A DNA stretch of 64,000 nt from an uncultured Marinobacter sp. (GTDB lineage Bacteria; Pseudomonadota; Gammaproteobacteria; Pseudomonadales; Oleiphilaceae): NCBI RefSeq assembly GCF_913055835.1, contig NZ_CAJXKQ010000009.1:53793-117792 (forward strand). The letters run 5' to 3'. The translations under genes were made by a program, and so were the position numbers. A model generated the notes under the pieces. The model was not told where the DNA came from. It ran no database searches and saw only the letters and a list, made by a program, of their open reading frames with translations. Positions 17,915 to 26,138 of this stretch are shown here, piece by piece (position 1 is the stretch's first letter; every line of letters begins with the position of its first letter).

Positions 17915-17957
17915 TTGAGAAATATCAAGAATGACTCCCCGCCTCCGTTAGCACAAT
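17915..17957 (+). promoter_or_regulatory. FNR/Anr-type box and class II promoter of the first narK
   Basis: TTGAG-AAAT-ATCAA (17915-17928) matches the FNR consensus TTGAT-N4-ATCAA with one change. A -10-like CACAAT lies at 17952-17957, so the box centre (17921.5) falls close to -41.5 of the implied start near 17963, the canonical class II activation position. Confidence 0.75.
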
Positions 17958-18024
17958 GGTGTCGAGAAGCCCAAGCGCCACCAGAAACGGGGCCGAGGGC
18001 ATGTTAACCGAGGGAGTCAAAAAC

Positions 18025-19617
18025 ATGGCCAAAACCAACGCAGACATCGAAAACTGGGATGTCGAAAGCGAAGAATTCTGGGAGCGGGAGGGCAAGCGTA
18101 TTGCTTCCCGCAACCTATGGATTTCCATCCCCAGCCTGTTGATGGGCTTTGCCGTCTGGCTGATGTGGGGAATGATCACCACCCAGATGAAGAACCTGGG
18201 GTTTCCTTTTACCATTGATCAGCTGTTTACCCTGTCTGCGATTGCAGGCCTGTCGGGCGCCACCCTGCGGATCCCGGCCTCCTTCATGATCAAGATTGCC
18301 GGCGGGCGAAACACGGTGTTCCTGACCACCGCCCTGCTGATGATTCCTGCTGCCGGCACCGGCATAGCGCTGATGAACCCGGATACGCCATTCATCGTAT
18401 TCCAGGCCCTGGCACTGCTCTCCGGCATTGGTGGCGGTAACTTCGCCTGCTCCATGAGCAACATCAGCACCTTCTACCCGAAAAGCAAACAGGGCTATGG
18501 CCTGGGTATGAACGCCGGTCTCGGCAACTTCGGCGTCACCACCATGCAGGTGGTCATTCCGCTCGTGATGACTGTCGGCATCTTCGGCGCCCTCGCCGGC
18601 GACCCGATGCAATTGCAAAGCCCGAGCGGCACCCTGATTGGCCGCATCGAAGCGGGCACCGACACCTGGATCCAGAACGCCGGGTTTATCTGGCTGGTAT
18701 TCCTGATTCCGCTGGCGTTTGCCGGCTGGTTTGGCATGAACAACCTGAAAGTGGTTACCCCGAATCCGGGCAACCCGCTCTCCGCCTTCGGCAAGATTCT
18801 GGGACTCTATGGCGTAGGCATTCTCGCCTCTATCGCAGGCGTCTGGGCCCTCGGCGTACTGAACATGTGGCTCGCCCTGCCCCTGACCATCGTGCTCACA
18901 CTGATCCTTCTGCGACTGATCCCCGGCGATATCAAGCCCAACATCCAAGCCCAGTTTGCGATCTTCAGCAACAAGCACACCTGGTCCATGACTGTGCTTT
19001 ACATCCTCACCTTCGGTTCGTTCATTGGCTTCTCCGCTGCCCTGCCCCTGTCTATCAGCGTTATCTTCGGCAATATGATGGAAGTGGCGGCTGATGGCAC
19101 GGTAACCCGTGTGGTGAACCCGGATGCGCCGAGCGCACTGACCTGGGCCTGGATGGGGCCGTTTGTCGGCGCCCTGATTCGCCCTGTGGGTGGCTGGATT
19201 TCCGACAAGGTGGGCGGATCCATTGTTACCCAGATCATTTCGGTTGTGATGGTTGCAGCTTCCGTGGCCACCGGCTATGTGATGATGCTGGCCTACAACT
19301 CCACCGATCCTAATACCTACTTTGCGCCGTTCCTGATCCTGTTCATCATCATGTTTGCGGCCAGTGGTATCGGTAACGGTTCCACCTTCCGCAGCATTGG
19401 CTTCATCTTCAACCAGCAACAGAAAGGCCCGGTTCTGGGCTGGACCTCCGCGGTTGCCGCCTACGGTGCCTTCATCGCCCCCAGGGTGATGGGACAGGAA
19501 ATCCAGGCGGGCACTCCGGAAGTGGCCATGTACGGGTTTGCGGTGTTCTACGCACTCTGCCTGGTGGTTAACTGGTGGTTCTACCTGCGCAAGAACGCAT
19601 ACATCAAGAATCCCTGA
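18025..19617 (+). CDS. narK: NarK-type nitrate/nitrite MFS transporter (NarK2/E. coli NarK-like)
   Basis: A 530-residue major facilitator with twelve predicted helices. The two nitrate signatures are visible as AGLGNFGVTTMQVVIP and SGIGNGSTFRSIGF, closest to E. coli NarK, which exchanges nitrate and nitrite. An N-terminal cytoplasmic stretch (ENWDVESEEFWEREGKR) precedes helix 1. The start at 18025 has GAGGGAG eight bases upstream; the in-frame ATG at 17956 lies before the predicted transcription start. It is preceded by an FNR-type promoter and followed by a strong terminator. Confidence 0.9.
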   Translation: MAKTNADIENWDVESEEFWEREGKRIASRNLWISIPSLLMGFAVWLMWGMITTQMKNLGFPFTIDQLFTLSAIAGLSGATLRIPASFMIKIAGGRNTVFLTTALLMIPAAGTGIALMNPDTPFIVFQALALLSGIGGGNFACSMSNISTFYPKSKQGYGLGMNAGLGNFGVTTMQVVIPLVMTVGIFGALAGDPMQLQSPSGTLIGRIEAGTDTWIQNAGFIWLVFLIPLAFAGWFGMNNLKVVTPNPGNPLSAFGKILGLYGVGILASIAGVWALGVLNMWLALPLTIVLTLILLRLIPGDIKPNIQAQFAIFSNKHTWSMTVLYILTFGSFIGFSAALPLSISVIFGNMMEVAADGTVTRVVNPDAPSALTWAWMGPFVGALIRPVGGWISDKVGGSIVTQIISVVMVAASVATGYVMMLAYNSTDPNTYFAPFLILFIIMFAASGIGNGSTFRSIGFIFNQQQKGPVLGWTSAVAAYGAFIAPRVMGQEIQAGTPEVAMYGFAVFYALCLVVNWWFYLRKNAYIKNP

Positions 19618-19634
19618 TATCAGCCCCCTGTAAA

Positions 19635-19667
19635 AACCGGCGCCCGACAAGGGCGCCGGTTTTTTTG
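19635..19667. terminator. Strong rho-independent terminator after narK
   Basis: An 11-bp GC-rich stem (AACCGGCGCCC, 19635-19645, with GGGCGCCGGTT, 19651-19661), a 5-base loop and a run of T. An A-run on the other side would let it work on the minus strand too. Confidence 0.9.
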
Positions 19668-19778
19668 TGCCTGTGTTTTATCGAAGGCTGCCTTCTTGCC
19701 TGCACCAATGACGCCGCCAGCCGCAAATGCTACATTCGAGATATTGGATTAAACTGCGCCAGAACCGGGGAGCCTGCC

Positions 19779-20195
19779 ATGTCCTTCGAAGAACTCTTCG
19801 ACGCCAGCTACGAACGCGTTCTGCAGTCCTCTCCCGAGTTCCCTGACTTCTTTGAGGCCTTCTATCGACGGTTCCTGATGTCTTCGCCGGAGGTGCGAGC
19901 ATTGTTTCGCAATACCGATATGGCGGTTCAGCGGAGTATGCTGAAGAAATCCTTTTTCAGCCTGGTAGCGTTTTACGCCAGCGGCAACGTGGACGATGTC
20001 CTCCACCGGATTGCCTGCCTGCACAGCGCCCGCCATCTAAGTATCAAGCCCCACCTCTATGACCTGTGGCTAGACTGTCTGACGGACACTGTACGAACCT
20101 ATGACTGGGAGTGCAGCGATGACATCGAGCTGGCCTGGCGGTTGGTCCTGAGCCCCGGAATCACCTACATGAAGTTCAGCTATGACCACTTCTGA
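19779..20195 (+). CDS. Single-domain globin in the nitrate-transport cluster
   Basis: A 138-residue globin-like protein (MSFEELFDASYERVLQSSPE; FYRRFLMSSPEVRALF; CLHSARHLSIKPHLYDLWLD). The His in the HSARHLSIKPHLY segment is the likely proximal heme ligand. No reductase domain is attached, unlike flavohemoglobin. Between nitrate/nitrite transporters a role in NO or nitrite chemistry or oxygen sensing is plausible but unproven. The start at 19779 follows a GGGGAG site. The gene is bounded by terminators on both sides and no FNR box was found before it. Confidence 0.75.
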   Translation: MSFEELFDASYERVLQSSPEFPDFFEAFYRRFLMSSPEVRALFRNTDMAVQRSMLKKSFFSLVAFYASGNVDDVLHRIACLHSARHLSIKPHLYDLWLDCLTDTVRTYDWECSDDIELAWRLVLSPGITYMKFSYDHF

Positions 20196-20251
20196 TCCGG
20201 GGCACAGGAGGACAGGCCTGATCACCGAAATGCTGTCCCTCCAAACGCAAA

Positions 20252-20281
20252 AAAGCCGCCGGGCAATGCCTCGGCGGCTTT
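20252..20281. terminator. Bidirectional terminator between the globin gene and the second narK
   Basis: AAAGCCGCCG (20252-20261) pairs with CGGCGGCTTT (20272-20281), with A and T runs on the two sides, between convergent genes. Confidence 0.8.
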
Positions 20282-20299
20282 CTCTTCGACAGTTACGGG

Positions 20300-21802
20300 T
20301 TAGCTGGTAGCGGCAGCCTGCCGGCGACGCTCCTCTTCCTCGATCTGCAGATCCACAGAAGACACGTGGTATTCCTCGGAGAATCCGCTTTCCGGCTCTT
20401 TCAGCCACATGATGCACAGCAGCCAGCTGATAAATGCGCCGCCGGCAATGATGTAGAAGAACTGGGTCGGGGTTACGAAGGTGAAGATGGTCAGGTACAC
20501 CACCGCACCCACGTTGCCATAAGCGCCCGCCATACCGGAAATCTGGCCGGTGAGACGCCGCTTGATGGAGGGGATAATGCCGAAGGTCGCGCCTTCTGCA
20601 CCCTGCACGAAGAAGGAGGTGAATACGGTAATGCCCACGGCAATAATCAGCGGCCAGTTGGAGTTCATCAGGCCCATGAGCGCAAAGCCCACGGAAATGC
20701 CGAACATGTAGCTGAGCATCACGAACCGGCGGTTACCCATACGGTCTGACACCAGGCCACCCATGGGGCGCGCCACCAGGTTCACGAAGGCAAAGGAGGC
20801 AGCGATAAGGCCGGCAGCGGTCGCGCTCAGGCTCCAGGTTTCCTCGAAGAACATCGGCAGCATGGATACCACCGCCAGCTCGGCACCAAAGTTCGCGAAA
20901 TAGGTGCTGTTCAGGGCGGCAACGCTGTTGAACGGGTACTTGTCGTCTTCAGGCACGCCCTTTTTCAGGATCGGGACATTCACCCGCAGGATCTGGATAA
21001 TCTGGTAGGTTACGATGGCCACAATCACCGCGTAGCAGATGGCCGCTCCAGTGGCGCTCAGGTAGCCCATGTTCTCGATTCGCCATACCAGAATGCCGAG
21101 AACACCCACCAGGGGAATGGTCCAGAGGATCAGCTTGATCATGTCGCCCCAGCTGCTGACTTCCAGCGCTACGGCCTTGCGGGGCTTGCGGTGGACTGTG
21201 CCTTCAGGGCCGTCGGTAATCGCAAACCAGTAATACACACCGTAGGCCGCCATCACGATCGCGCTCTGGGCGATGGCCCAGCGCCAGCCGTCTTCACCGC
21301 CATACATGTGCAGGGCGATGGTGGGCAGGGTGATAGCCGCCGCGGCGGAACCGAAGTTGCCCCAGCCTGCATAGAAACCTTCGGCAAAGCCGATGTCTTT
21401 GGGCTTGAACCACATGGCAGTCATGTGGATGCCGACCACGAAGCTGGCACCGATGGAACTGAGAACCAGACGGCTGACCAGCAGTTGAGTCATGGTGTTA
21501 CCAAAAGCAAACACCAGAGCGGGAATAGCCATCAACACCATCAACACGGAGAACACCCGGCGCGGCCCGAAACGGTCCAGGGCCATGCCCACGATGATCC
21601 GGGCAGGAATGGTCAGTGCCACGTTACAGATGGCAAACAGGCGGAGGTCATCAGCGGTGAGCCAATTGACGCTTTTGAGCATGCTCGATGCCAGCGGCGC
21701 CATGTTGAACCACACGTAGAAGGTAATAAAGAATGCAATCCAGGTCAGGTGCAGTGCCCTGACTTCCGGATTCTTGACGCGGAAAACGTCTGCGACTTTC
21801 AT
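20300..21802 (-). CDS. Second nitrate/nitrite MFS transporter (NrtP/NasA-like NarK)
   Basis: A 500-residue, twelve-helix transporter. The first nitrate signature reads AGWGNFGSAAAAITLP and the second GMAGAYGNVGAVVYL; together with GAEGATFGIIPSIKRR these are typical of the NrtP/NasA/NarK branch that takes up nitrate. It is the second gene of a minus-strand pair with a universal stress protein (47-bp gap), whose upstream region contains an FNR-type box. A charged C-terminal tail (about 25 residues) follows the last helix. Confidence 0.85.
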   Translation of the reverse strand: MKVADVFRVKNPEVRALHLTWIAFFITFYVWFNMAPLASSMLKSVNWLTADDLRLFAICNVALTIPARIIVGMALDRFGPRRVFSVLMVLMAIPALVFAFGNTMTQLLVSRLVLSSIGASFVVGIHMTAMWFKPKDIGFAEGFYAGWGNFGSAAAAITLPTIALHMYGGEDGWRWAIAQSAIVMAAYGVYYWFAITDGPEGTVHRKPRKAVALEVSSWGDMIKLILWTIPLVGVLGILVWRIENMGYLSATGAAICYAVIVAIVTYQIIQILRVNVPILKKGVPEDDKYPFNSVAALNSTYFANFGAELAVVSMLPMFFEETWSLSATAAGLIAASFAFVNLVARPMGGLVSDRMGNRRFVMLSYMFGISVGFALMGLMNSNWPLIIAVGITVFTSFFVQGAEGATFGIIPSIKRRLTGQISGMAGAYGNVGAVVYLTIFTFVTPTQFFYIIAGGAFISWLLCIMWLKEPESGFSEEYHVSSVDLQIEEEERRRQAAATS

Positions 21803-21849
21803 GTCAGCCTCCCTGGGCTTTCAAATACAGAAACGGTTGCTAGCCAGAC

Positions 21850-22311
21850 TCAACGGCTGGGCAGAATAAGAAGCGGGCACTGGATGCGGCGGGCGAGGAA
21901 GGAACTCACGCTGCCGAAGGTCATGTAATCCAGTTCGTCCACGAAATAGGTCAGTGAGCGGGCGATGAAGCCACCGTCAGGCTCATGGCTGTGGCGGGCA
22001 ATCACCAGCATGTCCGGGTGGACCTTCTTTTCCGCGGCAAACAGCAGCATCTTTCGGGCATCGCCCTCCAGCACCATATTTTCCGCGGAGACCTGCTCCC
22101 TCTCGCACACTTCCATGGCCTCGGCGATGTGTTTTTTCAGATCGCTCAATTCTTCCTGGAACAGGTCTTCGTTTCCGGAGGTGATGTCCCGGGGATTCTC
22201 GGCAACTGCAACCAGGGTGATTACAGGTTTGAGATCGCGAAACATGGTGATGGTCTGAGCCAGTGCCAACCTGGCATTTCGCGATCCGTCATAGGCAATC
22301 ATGATTTTCAT
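21850..22311 (-). CDS. Universal stress protein (UspA family), cotranscribed with the second narK
   Basis: A 153-residue Usp-fold protein starting MKIMIAYDGSRNARLAL and ending SSFLARRIQCPLLILPSR. The ATP-binding G-2X-G-9X-G(S/T) motif is not clean (ARHSHEPDGGF precedes GSVSSF), so nucleotide binding is uncertain. The start at 22311 follows GGGAGAA; a longer in-frame opening to 22413 would add an uncharacteristic tail. An FNR-type box lies about 105 bp upstream, matching the anaerobic Usp genes of pseudomonads. Confidence 0.8.
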   Translation of the reverse strand: MKIMIAYDGSRNARLALAQTITMFRDLKPVITLVAVAENPRDITSGNEDLFQEELSDLKKHIAEAMEVCEREQVSAENMVLEGDARKMLLFAAEKKVHPDMLVIARHSHEPDGGFIARSLTYFVDELDYMTFGSVSSFLARRIQCPLLILPSR

Positions 22312-22415
22312 TTCTGGGTTCTCCCGAGGGCGTTTTGCCCCCCTTTCAAAGGCGATTTCAAAAGGCATCCATTGATATCTGTCAGCATTAGCCCACACTC
22401 TGGTGGCGCCCATAA

Positions 22416-22429
22416 TTGACGTATATCAA
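22416..22429. promoter_or_regulatory. FNR/Anr-type box between the divergent usp-narK and leader-narK units
   Basis: TTGAC-GTAT-ATCAA is one base from the TTGAT-N4-ATCAA consensus. On the minus strand a TAATGC -10-like hexamer (22390-22385) puts the box about 44 bp before the implied start of the usp-narK transcript. No good -10 is seen at the matching distance on the plus strand. Confidence 0.7.
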
Positions 22430-22533
22430 CCCTTTCAACGCGTACCCCACGAGAGAAATCAAGGGCCTATCCCCTGCGCGCCAAAACCCTCCAATTGCCT
22501 ACCACTACTGCACCCAACAGGAGGTACCTCCAA

Positions 22534-22607
22534 TGCCCCGCATGGAAAAACCCTGTTTTTGGTATGGTTTAAGAGGTGCTTTCGGAGAGCACTCGACGGA
22601 TATCTGA
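22534..22607 (+). CDS. Possible 24-residue leader peptide upstream of the third narK
   Basis: A short frame MPRMEKPCFWYGLRGAFGEH plus four residues starts at 22534. Its ribosome site is AGGAGG (22520-22525), part of a perfect 12-bp palindrome GGAGGTACCTCC (22521-22532) that could fold over the site. The stop (22605-22607) is 13 bases before the narK start and directly before the narK ribosome site. No homology is recognised. The strong ribosome site is the only evidence for translation. Confidence 0.4.
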
Positions 22608-22620
22608 AAGGAGGGGAAAC

Positions 22621-23982
22621 ATGGCCACTAGCCCGACAAAACCCGAGCAATATCGCGCGCTGGGTTTATCCACTTTCGCCTTCACCCTGTGCTTTGCGGT
22701 GTGGACCATTTTCTCCATCATCGGGATTCGCATCAGCGAAGATCTCGGTTTGTCCGATACCCAACTGGGGCTGCTGATGGCGACCCCCATTCTCACCGGC
22801 TCGATAAGTCGGCTTTTCCTGGGCATCTGGACAGACCGGTACGGCGGCCGCTGGGTGTTCGGTATTCTGATGCTCACGACCGCCGCCTGTGTGTACCTGC
22901 TCACCTTCGCAACCACGTACATCATGCTCCTGGTGGGCGCTCTCGGCGTGGGTCTGGCCGGTGGCGCCTTTATCGTGGGTGTGGCGTACACCGCAGCCTG
23001 GTTTGAGCCGGAGCGTCAGGGAACGGCCCTGGGCATTTTCGGCGCGGGTAATGTGGGCGCGGCAGTAACCAACTTCGGGGCCCCGTTTTTGCTGGTGGCG
23101 TTCGGATGGGAAAGCACCGCCCAGATCTACGCCACGGTGCTGGCGATCATGGGTGTCGTGTTCATTCTGCTGGCCAGGGAAGATCCCCTGGCGGCAGAGC
23201 GAGCGGGCGGCAAGTCAAAATCCTTTCTGGAGCAGATGGAGCCTCTGCGAGAGCTGAGGGTCTGGCGTTTTGCCCTGTACTACTTCTTCGTGTTCGGTGC
23301 TTTTGTAGCTTTGGCGCTCTGGCTGCCCCACTTCCTGATTGGCGTTTACGGCCTGGACATCAAAACCGCCGGTATCATTGCCGCGCTCTACACCATTCCG
23401 GCTTCTCTGTTCCGGATTCTCGGCGGCTGGATGTCAGACCGGTTCGGCGCTCGCCGGGTAATGTACTGGACCTTCGGCGCTTCGGTTCTGTGCACCTTTT
23501 TGCTGAGCTACCCGCCCACCGATTACGTGGTTCAGGGTATTGATGGCGATATCCGCTTTACCCTGGCCATGAACCTGCCCATGTTCGTGGCGCTGATCTT
23601 TATCCTCGGATTCTTCATGTCTCTCGGCAAGGCCGCCGTGTACAAGCACATTCCGGTTTACTACCCCATGCACGTCGGCGCTGTAGGCGGCGTGGTTGGC
23701 ATGATTGGCGGGCTTGGAGGGTTTATCCTGCCACTGACCTTCGGCGTACTGAACGACCTTACAGGCATCTGGCAGAGCTGCTTTATGCTGATGTTCGTGA
23801 TCGTTGCAGCTGCCCTGGCCTGGATGCACTACGCAATCCGGTCTGCCGAGCGGGTCGAGTGGGCTGCCAATGAGGAGCGAACAGACCTCCCGGAGCTGGC
23901 CTCGCCACAACTGTTTTACCCACTGAACCGAAAAGTGCCCAAAGAACCGTTGGCGCCACCGCCAACAGCCGGGAAATCATAG
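22621..23982 (+). CDS. Third nitrate/nitrite MFS transporter (NarK1-type)
   Basis: A 453-residue, twelve-helix transporter starting MATSPTKPEQYRALGLSTFA. Signature regions are GAGNVGAAVTNFGAPFLLV and GKAAVYKHIPVYYPMHVGAV with GMIGGLGGF, as in NarK1-type nitrate/proton symporters. An AGGAGGGG ribosome site precedes the ATG. It diverges from usp-narK across a region with an FNR-type box and a possible leader peptide. No nitrate reductase gene accompanies it in the window. A GC-rich terminator follows. Confidence 0.85.
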   Translation: MATSPTKPEQYRALGLSTFAFTLCFAVWTIFSIIGIRISEDLGLSDTQLGLLMATPILTGSISRLFLGIWTDRYGGRWVFGILMLTTAACVYLLTFATTYIMLLVGALGVGLAGGAFIVGVAYTAAWFEPERQGTALGIFGAGNVGAAVTNFGAPFLLVAFGWESTAQIYATVLAIMGVVFILLAREDPLAAERAGGKSKSFLEQMEPLRELRVWRFALYYFFVFGAFVALALWLPHFLIGVYGLDIKTAGIIAALYTIPASLFRILGGWMSDRFGARRVMYWTFGASVLCTFLLSYPPTDYVVQGIDGDIRFTLAMNLPMFVALIFILGFFMSLGKAAVYKHIPVYYPMHVGAVGGVVGMIGGLGGFILPLTFGVLNDLTGIWQSCFMLMFVIVAAALAWMHYAIRSAERVEWAANEERTDLPELASPQLFYPLNRKVPKEPLAPPPTAGKS

Positions 23983-24007
23983 ACTACCGTAACGATTGCC
24001 CCTCGTT

Positions 24008-24029
24008 GCCCCGCACTGCGGGGCTTTTT
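24008..24029 (+). terminator. Rho-independent terminator after the third narK
   Basis: GCCCCGC (24008-24014), loop ACT, GCGGGGC (24018-24024), then TTTTT. A TATAAT (24032-24037), likely the -10 of the next gene, starts two bases later. Confidence 0.85.
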
Positions 24030-24031
24030 CG

Positions 24032-24037
24032 TATAAT
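24032..24037 (+). promoter_or_regulatory. -10 element (TATAAT) of the EVE gene
   Basis: A consensus TATAAT 45 bp before the EVE start codon. The best -35-like TTGCCC (24006-24011) is 20 bp away and lies inside the terminator stem, so the promoter is only partly supported. Confidence 0.45.
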
Positions 24038-24081
24038 GGCGGCACTGCAATGAGGCTGATTCGGTAAACGGGAGAACCATC

Positions 24082-24540
24082 ATGGCGAAGTGGCTGGTTA
24101 AATCAGAACCTGCGGAGTGCGGCATCGAGGATTTCGCCAAGGCGCCGGAAGGGATCATCCCGTGGGACGGCGTGCGCAACTACCAGGCCCGGAATTTTCT
24201 GGCCCGCATGGCAGAAGGCGACGAGGTTTTCCTCTACCACTCCAGCTGCAAGCACATCGGGATTGCCGGTATCGTGAAAGTCGTTCGCAGCGCCTATCCG
24301 GACCCGACCCAGTTTGACCCGGAATCGCCCTACTACGATGGCAAGAGCACAAAAGAAAAGCCCCGCTGGCAGGCTGTAGACATGAAGTATGTCCGCACCC
24401 TGCCACAGCTGATCCCGCTGGATAAGCTAAAGACCATGGCCGGGCTTGAGAACCTGCCTTTGGTCCGGAAAGGAAACCGGCTTTCCGTCATGCCGGTGAG
24501 TGAAGAGGAGTGGCAAATCATCCTTAACCAGGCTGGCTGA
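24082..24540 (+). CDS. EVE-domain (PUA-like) protein
   Basis: A 152-residue single-domain protein: AKWLVKSEPAECGIEDF at the start and IPWDGVRNYQARNFL, which lines the predicted ligand pocket, followed by GDEVFLYHSSCKHIGIAGI and KEKPRWQAVDM. EVE domains bind modified bases in DNA or RNA and are widespread as stand-alone housekeeping proteins. It is a lone gene convergent with a permease gene. The specific ligand is unknown. Confidence 0.9.
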   Translation: MAKWLVKSEPAECGIEDFAKAPEGIIPWDGVRNYQARNFLARMAEGDEVFLYHSSCKHIGIAGIVKVVRSAYPDPTQFDPESPYYDGKSTKEKPRWQAVDMKYVRTLPQLIPLDKLKTMAGLENLPLVRKGNRLSVMPVSEEEWQIILNQAG

Positions 24541-24564
24541 GACCAGGGATCTGCCATCGGCTTG

Positions 24565-25917
24565 TCACTCGTCGTGGGGAATCGGATCCGGGCTGCGATC
24601 CCAGCCCACCAGCGCCAGGGTTGCCACCACGCCAATCAACAGCCCCATCCAGGGTTCAAAGAACGCCAGGGCGGCGCCAATCAGAACCACCGTGCCCCGG
24701 GAGGCATTATCCCTCGGGATCGACATGGCAATGTAGGCACAGGCAAAGCCGGTCAGCACCAGGGTCAGCGACAGCGCCACGCCCAGCAGCGGTTTGAGCC
24801 CGGTCAGCAACGGCAGCAGGAAGAAGATGAACGGCAGGCCCATCAGGTAGTAGGAGGCCAGCCCGCTGTGCAGGCTGTTCATGGCCTTCGGCCCCTGCTT
24901 CCAGCGCTGGACGACAATTACATGCACCCCGGTCCAGACCGCGCCCTGGGTCGGGAAGAACGGCGCAACAATGCCCATGATCGCGTTGCGGATCGAGAGG
25001 GAAAAGTGGGTGCGGTTGAGGTTGATGTCCACATGCTCGTCTTTGCGTACCTTCAATCCGTCCCTGAGCACTTCGTTGCCGGTAACCAGATCACCAAACA
25101 GGATAATGTAGGCAATCAGTGCCAGCGGAATACTCTGGAGAATCATCTCGTGTGACGGCCAGCCAATGACCAGCGGTGACACTTTCGCCAAAGCCTCGCC
25201 AAGGGGCGGCACCAGGAATCCCCACTGGATATCGAAGCTCACCTCGCCTACCAGCGGCCCGACGATCGCGGCCGCCAGGAATCCTGGCAACAGGCCCAGG
25301 GCGCCTAGCATGAAGAAGAACCGGCTGCGTTCCTTGAGCTTCTGCATCGGAATCGAAAAGGTGAAGATCAGGCAGATGGCGCAGGCAAGACCGGTGGCAA
25401 TCGGCTGCTCAAGCAGAAAGCGTTCGGCATCATCCACGAACACCCGCTTGAGCGCGGCAATGGAGGCTCCCAGGATAATGCCTGCCTTGAGGGTGTCGGG
25501 CAGCCAGATCACGAAACGCCGGCCCAGGCCGGTTATCCCGAGAAACAGCACAAGGGTGGCAAATACCAGGCTCAGCGCGGTCATTGCCTGGAACCGGCTG
25601 ACCGGGTCCTCATAGCCGCCTATGACAAACGCCAGAATCAGGGGCAACGCCGGGGTAATCCAGCCTCCCGCGTAAGGCTCACCAAAAACGATCACCGCCG
25701 AGGCAATCAGGGAGGCGTGAATCATGGACAGTGCGACGGCTTCTTCAAAACTCAGGCCAAAGAAGGCGGTCATCACGGGAATCAGCGCCAGGCCAGTAGC
25801 AGCGGAAACAAACAGCCCCTGCAGGAACTCGGACCAGCACAGGCGGGTATGGTAAAACGGCACGCGGAAGGTAAACGGCCCCCAGCGCCAGCCGGCTAAC
25901 TCCGGTCTGTCTTCCAT
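24565..25917 (-). CDS. NCS2/SulP-like membrane permease, substrate unknown
   Basis: A 450-residue inner-membrane protein with about twelve to fourteen hydrophobic segments in the inverted-repeat order of nucleobase-ascorbate (solute carrier 23) permeases. It lacks a clear xanthine/uracil substrate motif and I cannot name a substrate. A cytoplasmic stretch (VRKDEHVDINLNRTHFSL) sits near residue 310. It is convergent with the EVE gene and has a 221-bp upstream region, shared with the channel gene, with no recognised site. Confidence 0.6.
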   Translation of the reverse strand: MEDRPELAGWRWGPFTFRVPFYHTRLCWSEFLQGLFVSAATGLALIPVMTAFFGLSFEEAVALSMIHASLIASAVIVFGEPYAGGWITPALPLILAFVIGGYEDPVSRFQAMTALSLVFATLVLFLGITGLGRRFVIWLPDTLKAGIILGASIAALKRVFVDDAERFLLEQPIATGLACAICLIFTFSIPMQKLKERSRFFFMLGALGLLPGFLAAAIVGPLVGEVSFDIQWGFLVPPLGEALAKVSPLVIGWPSHEMILQSIPLALIAYIILFGDLVTGNEVLRDGLKVRKDEHVDINLNRTHFSLSIRNAIMGIVAPFFPTQGAVWTGVHVIVVQRWKQGPKAMNSLHSGLASYYLMGLPFIFFLLPLLTGLKPLLGVALSLTLVLTGFACAYIAMSIPRDNASRGTVVLIGAALAFFEPWMGLLIGVVATLALVGWDRSPDPIPHDE

Positions 25918-26138
25918 GGAATGTCACTCGCTTTTGGTATTGTTGTTTGTAACCTGATTATGGAAAGGGTTTGTCCATCGCACGAATGAATATTTCTGAT
26001 CAAGCTGAATAAATCATGCTTATTACGTGCGGCCGTTCCGCTGGCAGGCGCGCCCGATCATCAGCCAGGCTATCCAATTCCGTCTCAGCCCTTTAGAATT
26101 CTGCCCTCCCCCCGAACTGTCTGGAGCCGAAGTCTGCC

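Noticed and set aside
18115..19650. 511-codon minus-strand open frame across narK
   Set aside because: Antisense shadow of a clear transporter gene; His/Gly/Gln-rich translation with no ribosome site.
19668..19778. FNR box before the globin gene
   Set aside because: No TTGAT-N4-ATCAA-like sequence with acceptable mismatches was found.
22521..22532. GGAGGTACCTCC palindrome considered as a transcription-factor operator
   Set aside because: It coincides with a ribosome site of a short frame, so an RNA-level role is more likely; kept under the leader finding.
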